A program made the position numbers and the translations under genes. From assembly GCA_903772945.1 (NCBI GenBank), contig CAICTM010000702.1:1-51973 (forward strand): a stretch of DNA of 51,973 nt, given 5' to 3'. Position 1 is the first letter of the stretch; each line of letters opens with the position of its first letter. Below the pieces are notes generated by a model that saw nothing but the letters and a program-made list of their open reading frames with translations, had not been told where the DNA came from and searched no databases. Shown piece by piece: positions 1 to 10,328 of this stretch. The DNA is from Seminavis robusta. Lineage: Eukaryota; Bacillariophyta; Bacillariophyceae; Naviculales; Naviculaceae.

Positions 1-3
1 CGC

Positions 4-845
4 ATGAGGGCCGAAGCATGGAACGACAAGTTGCAACGAACCAACTGGACTGCCCCATGGCCGGGCATTCATAAGCAGCCCCCTTGGCACACAACGTTGG
101 GTAACCAAACACGCCTCAGGACACTGCGGGGTCGACGGATGCAACTTCGAAGAAAGTGGCAAGACCACAGCAACTGTCCGCGAAGCGGCCTCGAAGATGA
201 AGACACCCTCCACGTGATCCTCTGTGACTCCACCACTTCTACAGCGGAATGGAAGAAGACAAATGACGGAGCTGAACAAGTGAGATGAGAAGAGGCACAC
301 CCACCCCAGACTCCGAACACAGATTCTCCTCCACCTCAACAGGTGGCACCAAGGCGACACCACTCCACCCACACCACCCGATTGCCAACCTCCATCCGCC
401 AAGCCATCGCCGACCAAACCAACCTTGGCTGGTGGAACTTGTTACTTGGCAGGGTCTCCCAATCCTTCAACACATCCAAACACACTACCTGCAACGACTC
501 AAGAAGAATGGAGATGGCCTGGCTTGGACCAGCGCCTTCATCAAACAGATCTTGGAGCCTACACTTCAACCTTTGACCAACCGAAATGAAACCGTCCATG
601 GCACTACCCTCACTCCCACCAACTATCCCAACTGGACACACTACGCGAACGGGTTCGACAACTACACCCAAGGCACCATAGCCTACTCCCCGCGACCACT
701 GGAGAGTCCACCCGGACACCACAAACCCACACCCTTACATTCACTATCGACAAGACAACGAGGCTTGAATCTACCCCCTGGCCGAACAGAGTTCCAGAAG
801 CAACTTGCTCCAGGAATCGACAGCTCCAACGGCAACAGCAACTGA
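4..845 (+). pseudogene. C-terminal remnant of a non-LTR-type reverse transcriptase ORF
   Basis: This is the tail of a retroelement polyprotein. Frame 1 (4-288) shows a degenerate zinc-knuckle-like motif, CPRSGLEDEDTLHVILC, of the kind that closes reverse-transcriptase ORFs in diatom genomes (usual form CPxC...EdTxHVxxC; the second Cys is Ser here). After a stop, frame 1 resumes at about 343 with a Gly-Trp-Trp segment. The homology then moves to frame 3, where Trp-Thr-Ser-Ala-Phe-Ile and the motif RNETVHG (typical RNxxxHG) appear. Reading it as one protein needs at least one stop and one frameshift, so it is dead. The 5' part lies outside the window. The family assignment comes from motif recognition, not from an alignment. 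Confidence 0.55.
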
Positions 846-1305
846 TGATCACACATTTTAGTCTTAATCCGGATTAGGCCACTGCGCCCCCGGTCACTCC
901 ACGAGGAGGCATTCATTGTGGTAGCGGAGAAACAAGGACCTGTCCCCTCTCGTTGGGACGGAGGTGAAAGACGAGTAGACTAGTTAGCTAGTTACCATCG
1001 TGCTTCTATGAGGTACATCCTCTTGTTTCAATGAAACTGAATGCTATTCCCCTCGTGTCGTGCGAACACCCACATAAACGACTCAGTTGCTTGGGCCCTC
1101 GGGCTCGATTCGTACCAGCGTTGACAAAGGTCCTCCGGACCAGATAGGTAGTCTGCCTAAAACTAGTACTTTTTATACACTAGGATTGCCATCGTGCGAT
1201 GCACATGTCTACATCCAAATCTCATTAGAGTGCCCCGCACTTTAAATCATATGTTCTCCTTGTCCGACTGCTGTCGCGCCTTCTGTGACCCTTGTCAGGG
1301 GCGAA
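846..1305. other. No gene seen; probable 3' flank of the retroelement remnant
   Basis: No open frame or recognisable domain is visible. The position directly after the broken reverse-transcriptase tail suggests element 3' sequence, but nothing proves it. Confidence 0.3.
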
Positions 1306-1690
1306 TGCAATACACGGCTCTTAGCCTTATTCGCGACTCGATCCTAGATAGGGTTTGAGTTCGACTCATGACTGAGTCTCTCGTGAATAGTCATTTGAGA
1401 CAGGGTTCTCAATGACCGCTCTGGTCATACTAGGTTGATGTAAACATCGCTCATATGTTGATTAGACGTGGAGTACTTGCCTATCTAGATCATTCCTACT
1501 CCCTAGCTATAAATCCAGCGTCACGTAGAGATCGTGGAGAGACGGATTACTACCGCAACCTACTCTATCACACTTTATAGTCTCCCGCGGGAGGCCAGAT
1601 CTACGATCCCTTGATGATGATCTCTCTCGTTGTTTTAGTTTTCATAGCTTTCTAATCTCTCTCATAACTTTCATTCTCTCAAACTCAAAA
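1306..1690 (+). repeat. LTR-like dispersed repeat, copy 1
   Basis: The segment starts with TGCAATACACGG and is shared, with small differences, with 51620-51973 at the other end of the window. Blocks such as TCTCCCGCGGGAG and AGTTTTCATAGCTTTCTAA are conserved in order. The sharp common start with TG fits the edge of a solo LTR, and no internal retroelement genes flank it. I could not find a convincing target duplication. The 3' edge is uncertain because the second copy is cut by the window end. Confidence 0.6.
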
Positions 1691-1720
1691 CACTCGAAAG
1701 ATCTTTACACTAGCTTTTAG

Positions 1721-1966
1721 CGTAGTGCATTTGGGGTGTGGAAGTCAGGAGTTAAAGCAGATGAGGTTGCAGAAGGTTTGAAAGCTTTGAAGCTGTCAAA
1801 GGCAACTGTTTTGGCAAAGATAGAGGAGTTAAAGCAATCCAGAGCTGCTAAAGAAGATGCAATTGCTCCATTCATCGCCAAACGGAGGGAATGAGAAGAT
1901 TTTCTAGACGAAACGGCACAGTATGCTGCTGCCGAAGAAGAAGACGACAGTGACATTGATAATTGA
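1721..1966 (+). pseudogene. 3' exon remnant of an unrecognised acidic, coiled-coil-like protein
   Basis: Directly after a CTTTTAG acceptor-like sequence, the plus frame reads about 81 residues ending in the acidic tail AEEEDDSDIDN. One in-frame TGA (1889-1891) interrupts it. The middle (about residues 10-55) is Lys/Glu/Ala-rich and looks helical, with the pattern LKALKLSKATVLAKIEEL. No upstream exon remains because the LTR-like repeat lies there, so this looks like the last exon of a gene cut by that insertion. I do not recognise the family. Confidence 0.4.
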
Positions 1967-2011
1967 AACTAGATAGTAGTTATATTATGACCTAGATAGA
2001 TATCGAAGTAA

Positions 2012-2504
2012 TCACTTTGTCTGGTGCTGCTGATACGCGTGCTGGAGAGCAGCAAAAAAGAGTCGCGGCTGCTCGTCGTCATTGTCAATGAATGGAAGCT
2101 GAATGCAGATGCGATCAAGATAAGTCTCAACGTTACCAGGGAACCTCATTTCGATCACGTTTACAAGCTCTGAACGTTCCATTGATGCTGTTCAGTTCTT
2201 GTGGTCGATCAATCGTCCATTTTGACGTCTTTGGCAAGGGCACAACCAACTCAGATCCAAACAAAGTAGCAGCACCGTCCTTCTTTACAACCGCCATTCG
2301 AAGCCGAAATTCGCTCTGACTTCCCACCAACTGTTGTAGCATGACAGTACCTTGGAAGTGATTAACCGTACTGTCGGGCCGGCTATAAATCCTAACCGAT
2401 GCTCTTGATTGAGCCGATGCATCTGCTGCCAACGTGCAAAGAGTTGTCCAACCCATCTTTCTCGAAATGTGTGCTCGGTGGCCTGTCACATCAATGGCAT
2501 GCAC
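2012..2504 (-). pseudogene. Unrecognised minus-strand gene fragment with one frameshift
   Basis: A minus-strand frame (2504-2133) runs through a beta-rich segment containing QGTVMLQQLVG and RMAVVKKDG. The coding signal then moves near 2170 into a second frame, which continues with RFPGNVETYLDRI and FIDNDDEQPRLFFAALQHAY and stops at 2012. Both parts look like real protein, so I read them as one gene broken by a 1-nt shift. The first part has a weak resemblance to the hypothetical protein at 50328-50738 (see findings). No function can be given. Confidence 0.4.
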
Positions 2505-2656
2505 AATAGAGTGGCGGCTTCAAGAGATAGAAAGGAGGTGAATTGATGGCATTCAAACAGCAAGCATGCACCCTTTGACTTGATTCAAATTAGATCATGG
2601 AGCCTCCGCCTTCCGCAATAAGCCCCAAATTGCCGCCAAAAGTGGAGTCGAGTCGA

Positions 2657-2703
2657 CTGCGTCTTCCTCACAACTCAGATAAGCTGCGTCTTCCTCACAA
2701 CTC
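2657..2703. repeat. Two direct copies of a 20-bp sequence upstream of the 2724 gene
   Basis: CTGCGTCTTCCTCACAACTC occurs at 2657-2676 and again at 2684-2703, 7 bp apart, ending 20 bp before the ATG at 2724. It could be a duplicated 5'-UTR or promoter element. No known factor site is recognised. Confidence 0.7.
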
Positions 2704-2723
2704 TGACTCGCAATCGATCAAAT

Positions 2724-3158
2724 ATGGCTTCTATCAATAACAACAAGACTTTCGTCTCTGACTGGTTGACGCCTGCTGCGGCTGTGGCATTGCGCTTGGC
2801 CCTGGAAGAGTTTGATGCAAAAATCGAGGAGACTGGGAACGTCATGACGTTTTCATTGCCTCCCGTCCCTCCGGTCGCTTCCATGCCTGTCGCTTCCGTT
2901 GCTTCCATGCCCGAGGTTGCTCAGCAGTTTGAAGATCTTCACGTTGGAGAAGAGAAGAGCGATGGGTCGGTCCAGCAGCAGGAGGAGGAAGTTTCCGGAG
3001 GGAGCGAGACCGCCAGTGAGCTCGATTTCGATAGCAATGAAGAGGATGATAGGATTGCAGCTTTGGGAAATCCAAGGCCTCCCTCTTCCTATGCGCCTTC
3101 CTATGACCGCTACAATGGTGGTTGTGGCGGTCTCGATTCGCAGGATTTCCATTTCTAA
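2724..3158 (+). CDS. Hypothetical acidic small protein (144 aa)
   Basis: A single-exon frame of 144 residues with no recognised domain. Residues 1-40 are helical and hydrophobic/charged (start MASINNNKTFVSDWLTP). A Pro/Val/Ser segment with repeated ASMP/VASV follows. The centre is strongly acidic (EEEVSGGSE, DFDSNEEDD), and the end is Tyr/Ser/Gly-rich. The composition suggests a mostly disordered protein. The start is the first ATG in the frame, just after the duplicated 20-bp sequence. It could be a real lineage-specific gene or a chance frame; the biased but orderly composition favours a gene. Confidence 0.5.
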   Translation: MASINNNKTFVSDWLTPAAAVALRLALEEFDAKIEETGNVMTFSLPPVPPVASMPVASVASMPEVAQQFEDLHVGEEKSDGSVQQQEEEVSGGSETASELDFDSNEEDDRIAALGNPRPPSSYAPSYDRYNGGCGGLDSQDFHF

Positions 3159-4162
3159 GCGGCTGCAGCGGACAAAGGTTGGTCATTGTCACTGTTTTCG
3201 TTCGATTTTGTGCCTATTCTCCTTCCTCGCTTCTTAATCTAACAGGCAGCGTCCACCTCCCGTTCAACAATGGACTATCCCATTCATTCTCTCCTGATAG
3301 CACCACCACAAATACAAGTGAATGGGGAGTTTCCTCTTGCGGCAGAGGTGGTGTGTCGGTTGCTCATCTTGTTGGTGTCGAAGCACGGTGGGCTGGCAAC
3401 GTTAGGGTTGGAGTGATCCAACGATGCACCGCGCCAAACTTGTGACAGAGCATTCAAATTATTGATGCTGAATACAAACATTACGAACATAAATTTTATC
3501 TAAAACGAATATATTATTCAAGTCTTACACACAAGAATGACCAAGCGTGCTTAGAGGGACCGACCAGTACGACATCTCAATTGATTAACGACTGGCTGGG
3601 CTAGATTTAAGAGGATCCGTCTTGTGCTATCCTTCGTTTGGGCTATTTGTAAGCGGAGACCTCATACCGGTATGCTGTACAATTTTTTTTGTGGCAAAAT
3701 GGATGTAAAATTTAAAAAATGAGATCTGGACTTTACTATTTGCAAATTGCGTAAAATTGGTTCAATCAAATTTCAATGTTGTTTAAATTTGACAAACAAA
3801 CGGTACAATTACTCACTCTTACTTTTCCTGGGCTCGTTGGAACTCTTCCGTTTGCTCTTGGAGACCTTGCTCGGACGAGACGGAGAAGCATGCTGATCAG
3901 AGCTCTGGATGAGTCCTGTGATGTTGTGATCGTGCTTGCCTGAATACAAGTAGCAATGTACAATCCACCAAAGCAACAAAGATAGTCTAGTCAAAGTGGT
4001 ATGTGAGTCCGAGTAATAAGTGGTGTGAGTCCAAGCTCTAGCTAGTGAGCCTTTAGAAGCAAACTCTGAACAGCTCTCCAATCGAATCGTAGTAGGTTGC
4101 ATCTCAAGCAAGGAAAAGGAGACTTGCTTTGAGTGTGACAATAATCTCAAGGTTCAAAGTTC
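3159..4162. other. Intergenic, no gene seen
   Basis: About 1 kb without a convincing frame. It presumably holds the 3' end of the small gene and the promoter/5'-UTR of the LRR gene at 4163. A minus-strand open frame at 3809-4150 lacks any domain and is probably chance. A/T-rich runs occur near 3690-3790. Confidence 0.4.
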
Positions 4163-6544
4163 ATGGACTACTCGGATCATCAAGACAATCAATCCGGTGG
4201 ACAGTCCACATCCGCCGCCGCCATGCCCCCACGAGGACAATCTAATGTACTGCCTCCTGTCCCCGAAGACGGATGGGAGAATTTTTTCGAGGACGAATTG
4301 GGGCAAAAACCAAGCAGTGGCAGTGCGGATGATAGCAGTATCAGTAGCAGTCCTTCCCGTCGTGTATCAATAGATCCTCCAGGCTCGACGTTGCCGTATA
4401 ATCGAGAGGAGGAAGAAGAAGAGGAGGATACTACCAGTCAAGCCATTGATCAACCCTTGGCGCCCAACCTGATCACCGCCAAGGAAATGGGAGGAGGCAA
4501 CCATTCGGATTCGGCGCGGACCTTTGGTACATTTATGGAATCGATTCCCGAAGAGGGAAATTCCATGTTGAGCACAGCCTCCTTTTCCTTTCTCCAACCT
4601 CCACCGGCTCATCTACTCCACAGTACGGATGATGATGATGATGATGAGTTTTCCGACCAACAATCCTTCTCGGGAGACGTCGAACAAACCATTATTCGTC
4701 TTCCGGAAGATGATATTGATCATCCACCCCTGCAAGAGCAATCCTTGGCGTCCTTGTCGTACGAATCCTTCGCCGCCGCGTCGTCTCGTACGGGATCTGG
4801 CTTGGCGGCTCCTGCCAATGATACCGCAGCGGCCGAGGAAGGACGGGCAAACCAATTGAATATCGACGATGATGATGATGATGGACTCCCTCGGGGACAC
4901 GAGTTGCATGTCGACGACGAACAACGACAACAACAGGAACGACGCAAACGGGCCATGATTCCCGCCGTCATTTATTTGGCTGTAGGGTTTCTCTTTTTGG
5001 CCGGAGTGGTTGTGGCCGTGATTATCCTTGTGGGTGGAACGACAGCGGAACAAGAAGAACCCATGATGGTCGTGGCCACACCAACGCCCACCACCGCCAT
5101 GGATACAGCAACAATAACAACAACCCTAACCACTATGGCACCCACCCGGAATGCCACCATTTTCAATCTCCTTCCCAACTTCACTCGCGAATCCATCCAG
5201 TCAGACTCGAATTCTCCACAAGCGCTAGCCTATCAATGGCTCTTGGACGACAATGATGCGGGGGAAACTCTGTTGTCGGAAGATCGCATCCTCCAACGAT
5301 TTGCTTTGGCCACGTTGTTTTATGCGACGAGAGGACCTACCGAGTGGCTTCAAAGCAATCATTGGCTCAATCATAGCCGGCATGAATGTGACTGGTTTCA
5401 GAACAAGGATCAATACACCGTCTTGGGGGCAACCTCCAACAACGAGACCATTCCGGATGGCAGTCCTTGTTGGGATCCGGCGTCTCCCAATCAAACGGAT
5501 TCTTTGCAATACCTCCGTTTACAACAAAATCAACTACAAGGCACTCTTCCACCCGAATTATCCTTGTTGACTAACTTGGTCCGTTTGGACTTGATGTCCA
5601 ATGATCTAACGAATACAATCCCCACCGAGCTGGGACAGCTGAGCCTTCTGCAAGTTCTTGGGTTGTCGGAGAATCCAAGTCTGGGCGGAACAATCCCAGC
5701 AGAACTAGCTTCCATTGGTTCCTTGACTCGCTTCTCGGTGGCAGATACCAATGTGACGGGCCAAGTACCGGACGAGTTGTGCGCCATCGATACGATTGAA
5801 TTCACCTGTTCCAACCAGCTGTGTGGTTGCGTATGGTGTGCCTGTGAGACAGCAGCACCCGTGGAAGTGCAGACCACCAGTGACGGAAACAACTTTGGCG
5901 CCGAACAAACTGCCAAGCCAACGGAAACAGCTCTTGTGGAGGTGCAGACCACCACCAATGATGGAAACGAATTTGTCGCCGAACAAACTGCCAAGCCAAT
6001 GGAAACCGATGTACCAATGCCAATCAACAACAGCAACACAAACACACCGCTGGGCATCACTGTGCCAGTGCCAACCAGCGCGCCCACTAGCGGCTACTTT
6101 GATATGCCGCCACTCGAAACCAGTACACCCACAAACGGTGACACCAGTGATATACTGGGAACCGATGCGCCAGTGTCAACCGGCACACCCACGAGCGGCG
6201 ACACAACCAACATCCCCATGGCAACCAGCACACCCACAAACAGCAACACTGGAGGGTTCGTTGGTGACACAACCACGGGTGCACCCACAGATGGCGTGAC
6301 GACAGTGAACACGGACGAAACGACCACGACGGAGTATGGCGAAGACGGCAACAGCCCATCCGGTGTTGTCAACACCAGCACGACAAATCCAGGTGGAAGC
6401 GACGCCAACGGGGCTGTTACGCTGGGAATCATAATCGACGCATTTGCAAACGACAACGCAACTCAGGCTGTAACACAAGAACAGGATTATGGCAGCATGC
6501 TAATCGGGCAAGTCGAAAATTTTCAGTATGTTGAACCGCCGTGA
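4163..6544 (+). CDS. Single-pass LRR receptor-like membrane protein (793 aa)
   Basis: One exon. Residues 1-264 are a low-complexity, acidic, presumably cytosolic N-terminus with Glu and Asp runs. Residues about 266-291 form a membrane span (IPAVIYLAVGFLFLAG...). Residues about 360-445 carry the cap typical of diatom LRR proteins, with ALATLFYAT, WLQSNHWLN and ECDWF. Plant-type LRRs follow at about 447-545 (LQYLRLQQNQLQGTLPPEL and two to three more). A Cys-rich C-cap (CSNQLCGCVWCAC) lies at about 546-560, then a Thr/Pro/Ser stalk to the end. There is no kinase domain. Diatoms have many such proteins, thought to act at the cell surface in recognition or adhesion; the ligand is unknown. The N-in topology is inferred from the basic RRKRA just before the span. 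Confidence 0.85.
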   Translation: MDYSDHQDNQSGGQSTSAAAMPPRGQSNVLPPVPEDGWENFFEDELGQKPSSGSADDSSISSSPSRRVSIDPPGSTLPYNREEEEEEEDTTSQAIDQPLAPNLITAKEMGGGNHSDSARTFGTFMESIPEEGNSMLSTASFSFLQPPPAHLLHSTDDDDDDEFSDQQSFSGDVEQTIIRLPEDDIDHPPLQEQSLASLSYESFAAASSRTGSGLAAPANDTAAAEEGRANQLNIDDDDDDGLPRGHELHVDDEQRQQQERRKRAMIPAVIYLAVGFLFLAGVVVAVIILVGGTTAEQEEPMMVVATPTPTTAMDTATITTTLTTMAPTRNATIFNLLPNFTRESIQSDSNSPQALAYQWLLDDNDAGETLLSEDRILQRFALATLFYATRGPTEWLQSNHWLNHSRHECDWFQNKDQYTVLGATSNNETIPDGSPCWDPASPNQTDSLQYLRLQQNQLQGTLPPELSLLTNLVRLDLMSNDLTNTIPTELGQLSLLQVLGLSENPSLGGTIPAELASIGSLTRFSVADTNVTGQVPDELCAIDTIEFTCSNQLCGCVWCACETAAPVEVQTTSDGNNFGAEQTAKPTETALVEVQTTTNDGNEFVAEQTAKPMETDVPMPINNSNTNTPLGITVPVPTSAPTSGYFDMPPLETSTPTNGDTSDILGTDAPVSTGTPTSGDTTNIPMATSTPTNSNTGGFVGDTTTGAPTDGVTTVNTDETTTTEYGEDGNSPSGVVNTSTTNPGGSDANGAVTLGIIIDAFANDNATQAVTQEQDYGSMLIGQVENFQYVEPP

Positions 6545-6785
6545 GATTGATTCCGAGCATTGGGAAGGGGCGATCAAAATGTGGTTCGAGGGCACGGTAG
6601 CACCGTAGAGGCAGCGGCTTGCCTGCAGTTGCTGGCTTACTGTAACTAATACACGTACTTCAACAAGAAGGCGGCGCTCTCGCCAAGGATCATTCCCTTT
6701 TGCTGGATAGCTGGAAGAAGTCCCAGTAGGAAGCACTGCTTTGTTCGTTTCGATAGCTGGCTGTCTAGTACCGTTGACTTGATTT

Positions 6786-7862
6786 CTACACCTGATATCG
6801 GGACAACCGTCCCACCTTTGGCATCTCACCTGTATTGAACCGCCGTGCCACAGAGACGTACTGATTCTGTTTGGCATCCGAAATTCCATCCAGATCAAAT
6901 ATCCATTCTAGTCCAGCCTGTATTCCACTGGTTTGTAACCACTCCTTTTGATCCTTGGACAATGGCTTGGCAAGCACCAACACGTAAATGCCATGCTCCC
7001 GAATGGCAAACGCCGCCTCCATGGCCAGTTCGGTGATTGCTTTTTCGTCGTCCAAGACCAGGACGGCTTCCATGAGTCCCTGATCAATAATGCAGTCGTA
7101 GACGGCGGCTTGGCCTGTAGCGGGCGGACGGGCCAAGCCAGAATCGTTACCCGGATTTTGAGATTGTTGTTGTGTTGTTGTCACTCGCTCTGTTCGAATC
7201 ATGGACGCACTCGTACTGGCAGCATGCTGCTGCTGAGTATTATTGGGCACTGCCAGATCCGATGGAGGCTGATCCTCGTCGTCTTCTTCAATTACGGCTA
7301 CATCCACCACAGCATCCGTGCTGATTCGAAGTTCGGTAATCTCCGCTTCGGACTCTTCTTCCCAGGGTAACTTTGGTTCGGGTGGTTTCGCCGTTTGTCC
7401 GGCGATATCTTCTCCCACCACTAAACAATTGAGATTGGATGACATGGGTGGACAAAAATCGGAGAATCCATTTCGATGAAAGGCGTCCTGCCACTCAAGA
7501 AAAGTAAACTCCTCTTGATTCAGCCGTTGATTCCAGAGTTTCAGGCCATTGGTTGAACTTTGATACTCATTTTGAGCAGAGTTGTGAAAGTCCAATAAGA
7601 AATTGTCCGAGTAGGATGCTACGCCCTTGTCGATCCATTGCTTCTTCTTTTTCTTTTTTGTCGTCTCGTCGCAGCTATCGCCATCGCTGTCGTTGGCTGC
7701 AAGCGGTGACAAGCTTCTTATTGATTGCTTCAAACTAATACATGTAGTGGGACCAGCAGTGAAACCAAGGCACTTCCAAGGCACCACCAACAGGACCGCA
7801 ATTACGTGCAGCACCGACAGAGGGCAACTTGCGGTCCATGTTCGAAGCAGCATCAGCATCAT
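6786..7862 (-). CDS. Putative plastid-targeted methyltransferase-like protein (358 aa)
   Basis: The frame is open further upstream to 8015. I prefer the ATG at 7862 because it gives a signal peptide (residues 1-32) followed by the CLGF-TAGP context, which resembles the Phe-containing cleavage motif of diatom plastid presequences. The C-terminal 105 residues (from about 255) contain YDCIIDQGLMEAVLV and IREHGIYVLV and end KVGRLSRYQV. This recalls the second half of METTL13-type SAM methyltransferases (YDxxxDKGxLDA). The usual glycine-rich SAM loop is not seen; only LVVGEDIAG (about 147-155) stands near its place. A long acidic, Gln-rich linker lies between them. It may be a degenerate or non-catalytic member, and targeting and function are inferences. 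Confidence 0.55.
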   Translation of the reverse strand: MMLMLLRTWTASCPLSVLHVIAVLLVVPWKCLGFTAGPTTCISLKQSIRSLSPLAANDSDGDSCDETTKKKKKKQWIDKGVASYSDNFLLDFHNSAQNEYQSSTNGLKLWNQRLNQEEFTFLEWQDAFHRNGFSDFCPPMSSNLNCLVVGEDIAGQTAKPPEPKLPWEEESEAEITELRISTDAVVDVAVIEEDDEDQPPSDLAVPNNTQQQHAASTSASMIRTERVTTTQQQSQNPGNDSGLARPPATGQAAVYDCIIDQGLMEAVLVLDDEKAITELAMEAAFAIREHGIYVLVLAKPLSKDQKEWLQTSGIQAGLEWIFDLDGISDAKQNQYVSVARRFNTGEMPKVGRLSRYQV

Positions 7863-8756
7863 TGTGCTTGAATGGTAGAAGTAGACATGGGTTGTCAATA
7901 GATACCTTCGAAAGCTGTCTCCAGCTTTTGCCTTGAGAGTTGAAAGAATATCTTTAGTAAACCAACAGAGCTGAATTAGTAGAGGCCCAATCGCTCCTGC
8001 TTTTGACTGAGTCAACTCTTACAGCTCTGCTCTCTTCACATCGGTTCATGAGGTACATTAGGCGCCAGCCGGCACTGCAAAACGATTTAAGGTTTCCACG
8101 AATGATCATGAGCTCGGCGGACTCCCAAACCTCCGACAACAACAACACACAACAACAAAACGTTCGAACAAAGCCCAAAACACGCTAGAAGTCTGCTGTT
8201 TTTGACATCCATCCATTAGACCAAAGCACCCAATGAACACACAAGGCTCTAGGGCGACTATGTGTAGCAGGACAAGGGTGGAAACACCCGATTCGACGGC
8301 ATTTTTGGCCATTGTCGAAAAATGATGAGTTGGGAACAATTTGAGGTTGATCCTGCAATATTATTGCAGAACGTGCTTTTCGCGCCGGGCAGCTATTGTC
8401 CAATCCTTGGGGTGCTGAACCGATGTGTCTTGCTTGCTTCTTTCTCCCAACTCCCAAGTGGATTGATCTCTGAACTCTGAAGTCCAGTCAATCACGTACT
8501 GGTGGCATGTTCTGGACAGGTTCTTTTCTGTAGGCTCAGTACGTTTTCTACGGTGGACATTACCTGTCTTGGGTTTACCTGTTTTGCTTGGGAGGTGAAC
8601 AGACGTAAGTCGTGTGCTTCCACTTTGTTGAATTTTTGAAGTATAACTCACGAGAGTTTCAAATTTTTGATTTTGGTTGCCACACCCGTTTGGTTTATTG
8701 CTGCTGCTGCCGTTTTCAATCATTTAGATCCACCAGTGTCTTGAAAGAAAGAAAAA
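7863..8756. other. Divergent intergenic region between the methyltransferase-like gene and the lipase
   Basis: About 890 bp between two genes transcribed away from each other, so it should hold both promoters and 5'-UTRs. No conserved site or coding sequence could be supported. Short open frames on both strands have no protein-like features. Confidence 0.4.
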
Positions 8757-10328
8757 ATGCATGTCTTTGGTCTTTGGTCCTTTGTTTGGTTTTCTGTGCT
8801 GCTGACGACCAAGAAGACTTGTAAAGTCCATGCTCGAGTAGGTGACCATGAAAGCTCCCCACCAGGAGATGAAACACTGGCACAATTACCAGAACTGAAC
8901 AATCCGCACTCCAGCAGCCATCCAGAACAACGGAACCTTCAAACTTCCCAATGTCCGTCCGTATACCCAGATCCATCCGAGATCAAACTCCTCTTGAGCA
9001 AAGAATTCTTTGTCAACTATGTCAACCAGTCCCTGTATATTTCAGACATTATCAAGGCGCAAGATTATGGGCCCATTGAGGATTTGGTACCTGAACTTGA
9101 AAAGGTCTATGAGCGGGTCGATGCATTTAGTGATATTGATGACCAGGCTTTGATCGTCAAAACCAAGGACACGCAATTATGTTTTGCCGCCTTTCAAGCC
9201 AGTGATCGAGGGGATCGGATGGTAGAAGGCTGGATTGGCTACATTCTCGGTACGTTTTTGTGCGTGATATTATGTGTGCCAACATGCTGGCAGCAGCTGC
9301 AACGACTGATGCGAAACCAGCGCCGCTGGTTCCAGGAAGGCCATTTTGCCATACGCTCATCAATTGCTCTCGTTCTTTTCCCCATGCCGTAAACCATCGC
9401 AACAGACCAGGTAAGATGACAGACGAAGCTGCACTTCTTCCAGTCTACACAGCAGCAAACCGAGTTCTAACCATCATTCTTTGCGACTTGACACCCAACC
9501 AGTGGCACAATATCAACCCCTTCACCTATAAGATAAAAGGAACTGACTGCAAAATCCGACAAGGTACCTTCGATGCCTACAACACTACGTACAAGGTTGA
9601 CTTTCGGTGAGAGAGATGACCCACAGACGCACCCCACTTTGGCAGAAGATTAAAATCCAGCTATCTCATTGCATATTGTTTGTTTTATCACTCTATTATA
9701 GGAGAGCTTTGAATGCTTGCGTTGAATCTTGTGGAGATGAACAATGTCCACTTGTGCTCGCAGGGGACAGCCAAGGAGGAGCCGTGGCCATGGCTGCTGC
9801 TATAGATGTGACCCAATTGTACGATCCAACTGTAATCACATTTGCTGCCCCGAAAGCCTTGGTCAAATCAATGCCTTGCTCCATCTTGAACACGGAAAAA
9901 CACTTTCGGTTCGTCAACACAGATGTGCAAGGCAGGTATGATCTCGTTGTGAACCAGGTAAGTAGTCTACAGAAGATGAATCTACAGCCAATCAGGGACG
10001 CTGATTGCAGCGTGCAACTCACATATCGCCTTTATCCGGGGTTTTCCAGGTGAACATCTTTAATGAGAAGCACACGGGATGGACTTTGTTGCTAGACGAC
10101 ATCAATTTTCCGCTCGGTTCGCCGGGCCTGGACGACAGTCGTGATCGATGCCCTGGGACTAATGATCTCCATGAATATACGATTTATAGAGACCGTGTGC
10201 AGGCGATCATCGACCGAGATTGCTTTCCACTCCCAGTGGGTGGCTGGCCAGATGGCCACTATTGCCGATTTGACGATGAATGTCAGACGAACCAATGTCA
10301 TCAACGGAGATGTAAGCGAGGCTTATAG
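8757..10328 (+). CDS. Secreted class 3 lipase-like protein, four exons (407 aa)
   Basis: Proposed exons are 8757-9249, 9411-9606, 9702-9957 and 10050-10328, all with GT-AG borders and consistent phases. Residues 1-25 look like a signal peptide. CFAAFQASDRGDRM matches the region before the lipase fold, DCKIRQGTFDAY is the usual segment before the lid, and LAGDSQGG carries the nucleophile (Ser253 in GxSxG). ITFAAPKAL follows as expected. The C-terminus is a Cys-rich tail with CRFDDECQTNQC. The likely role is hydrolysis of lipid esters outside the cell or in the secretory pathway. Exon 2 is the least certain: its acceptor was chosen for phase, and it adds about 30 residues before WHNINPF that are unusual for the family. 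Confidence 0.75.

Noticed and set aside
1350..1380. GAGTTCGACTC in the LTR-like repeat as a tRNA/SINE B box
   Set aside because: No A box at the right distance and no cloverleaf can be drawn.
3809..4150. 113-residue minus-strand open frame before the LRR gene
   Set aside because: No domain and an irregular composition; it lies where the LRR promoter and 5'-UTR should be.
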